Of a stretch of DNA of 5,633 bases, positions 4,912 to 5,633 are shown in pieces; positions within the stretch are counted from its first letter, which is position 1, and each line of letters begins with the position of its first letter. The position numbers and the translations under genes are program-made. The notes under the pieces were generated by a model. The model saw only the letters and a program-made list of their open reading frames with translations. It made no database searches and was not told the DNA's origin. Source of the stretch: T1Sed10-49 sp046498405 (GTDB lineage: Bacteria; Actinomycetota; Nitriliruptoria; Euzebyales; Egibacteraceae); assembly GCA_046498405.1 (NCBI GenBank), contig JAWOAS010000176.1, positions 1 through 5,633 of the forward strand. Reading direction: 5' to 3'.

Positions 4912-5633
4912 ATGGAGGAGCTCGAGGCCAAGCTCGTCGCCGGCGCCGACGTCGTCGTGCCCGATCTCACCGCCGTCGTGGCCGGGGCCGAGCCCGACGT
5001 GCCCGAGGAGCGCACGCTCTTCGCCCGCTACCTCGACAGCGATGACCTCCGCCTGGCGCGCGCCGGCGCGACGCTGCGCCACCGCGAGGGCGCCTGGCAG
5101 GTCAAGCTCCCCCTCGGGGCCGTCGACGCCGCGACGCTGCGCCGCGCCGAGCTGCGCTTCCCCGGCGCCGAGGACGCGCCCCCCGCCGAGGCGCTGGCCG
5201 CCGTGGCCGCCCTGCTCGGCGGTGCCGCCCTGCGACCGGTCGCCACGGTGCGCACCGTCAGACGGCGCGTCCTGCTGCGCCGCGACGACGGGATCGTCGC
5301 CGAGGTCGGCGACGACGACGTCGAGGCCGCCGGCGCCGGCGGCGAGCCCGTGCGGTGGCGCGAGCTCGAGGTCGAGGCGGGGCCCTGCGGCGGGCTCGCC
5401 GAGGTCACCGCGCTCGTGGCCGCCCTCGAGGCCGCCGGCGCGCGGACGGCCGCCGCCGAGCCGAAGGTCCACGCCGTCCTCGGCGAGGCCGCCCGGCGGC
5501 CGCCGGCGCACGCCGCGCCGCTGCGGCGCGCCGCGCTGCGCTTCCCCGGCGCCGCGGCCGCGCCCCCCGCCGCGCCCCCGGCCGCCCTGGCCGCCCTGCT
5601 CGGCGGTGCCGCCCTGCGACCGGTCGCCACGGT
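4912..5633 (+). CDS. CYTH-domain protein, probably CYTH-CHAD, incomplete at the right edge
   Basis: 240 full codons are present and the frame runs off the window. Residues 1-191 form a complete CYTH (triphosphate tunnel metalloenzyme) domain. It opens with the ExExK signature as E3-L-E5-A-K7, then YLDSDDLRLARAGATLRHRE (40-59), W62 and K65 in AWQVKLP, RTVRRRVLL (114-122), VAEVGDDDVE (129-138), WRELEVE (149-155) and the closing helix EPKVHAVLG (183-191). Charged residues of these strands line a tunnel that binds a triphosphate with divalent metal. In Actinomycetota this domain is usually followed by a CHAD domain that binds polyphosphate, and the Pro/Ala/Arg-rich stretch at 193-203 looks like such a linker. 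The exact activity (triphosphatase, adenylate cyclase-like or binding only) is not determined. From residue 202 the sequence is an altered copy of residues 74-112, so the true C-terminal part may be missing. Confidence 0.85.
   Translation, partial: MEELEAKLVAGADVVVPDLTAVVAGAEPDVPEERTLFARYLDSDDLRLARAGATLRHREGAWQVKLPLGAVDAATLRRAELRFPGAEDAPPAEALAAVAALLGGAALRPVATVRTVRRRVLLRRDDGIVAEVGDDDVEAAGAGGEPVRWRELEVEAGPCGGLAEVTALVAALEAAGARTAAAEPKVHAVLGEAARRPPAHAAPLRRAALRFPGAAAAPPAAPPAALAALLGGAALRPVAT
5131..5249 (+). repeat. Direct repeat, copy 1, inside the CYTH domain
   Basis: 119 bases coding residues 74-112 of the CYTH protein plus two bases. It matches 5515-5633 without gaps at a period of exactly 384 bases (128 codons), with ten mismatches. 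The last 46 bases (5204-5249) are identical to the end of the window. This copy fits the CYTH domain and is the native one. Confidence 0.9.
5515..5633 (+). repeat. Direct repeat, copy 2, at the window end
   Basis: Ungapped 119-base match to 5131-5249. The ten differences are all in the first 73 bases. Nine of them put a C in this copy (five A to C, three G to C, one T to C); the other is C to G. Nine change the protein: all four acidic residues become Ala, and T, A, L and V become P, P, P and L. The copy stops exactly at the window edge. A contig-end artefact is more likely than a selected protein repeat. Confidence 0.85.

Noticed and set aside
4878..4913. Longer aat starting at ATG 4913
   Set aside because: The extra residues have no match to the family, there is no RBS, and it would overlap the divergent CYTH start. 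GTG 4877 gives the usual short run before FPDPSRAP.
4897..5511. Minus-strand open frame of 204 codons opposite the CYTH gene
   Set aside because: Gly/Ala/Arg-rich shadow; the plus strand has a full CYTH signature in the right order. It would also collide with the aat start region.

Overview
The window is very GC-rich DNA. Almost every third codon position in the real genes is G or C, GTG starts are common and Shine-Dalgarno sites are mixed. This suggests a high-GC Actinomycetota (a thermoleophilian or other environmental actinobacterium is plausible), but no gene fixes the taxon. Both ends of the window look abnormal, as the ends of a short metagenomic contig often do.

Layout, left to right. 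Bases 1-85 are about 40% GC and unlike everything else. They abut the first 37 codons of a minus-strand zinc-type alcohol dehydrogenase (start at 196), which is cut off just before its expected zinc-ligand motif. Then, all on the minus strand and transcribed right to left, come an MFS transporter (311-1498), a 62-residue membrane protein (1563-1751), a CoA-disulfide-reductase-like flavoprotein fused to a rhodanese domain (1857-3608), a small DUF4864-like lipoprotein (3667-4227) and aat, the leucyl/phenylalanyl-tRNA--protein transferase (4224-4877). Divergent from aat, 34 bp away on the plus strand, is the N-terminal part of a CYTH-domain protein (4912 to the window end), probably a CYTH-CHAD protein. 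Its last 119 bases are a slightly altered in-frame copy of bases 5131-5249.

How the genes relate. aat and the lipoprotein overlap by four bases (GTGA) and are almost certainly co-transcribed. The flavoprotein has a strong RBS and a possible promoter of its own in the lipoprotein tail, and is followed by a perfect GC hairpin that could end its transcript. The small membrane protein and the MFS transporter form a second possible unit with a candidate operator-promoter upstream. The genes do not form an obvious single pathway: protein N-end tagging (aat), thiol/sulfur redox (CoADR-rhodanese), export (MFS) and polyphosphate- or nucleotide-related chemistry (CYTH).

No gap between genes exceeds about 115 bases. 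I see no RNA genes, CRISPR array or insertion sequence. I found no convincing new multi-gene system. The most notable signals are the two anomalous ends and the compact, apparently leaderless divergent promoter at 4878-4911.
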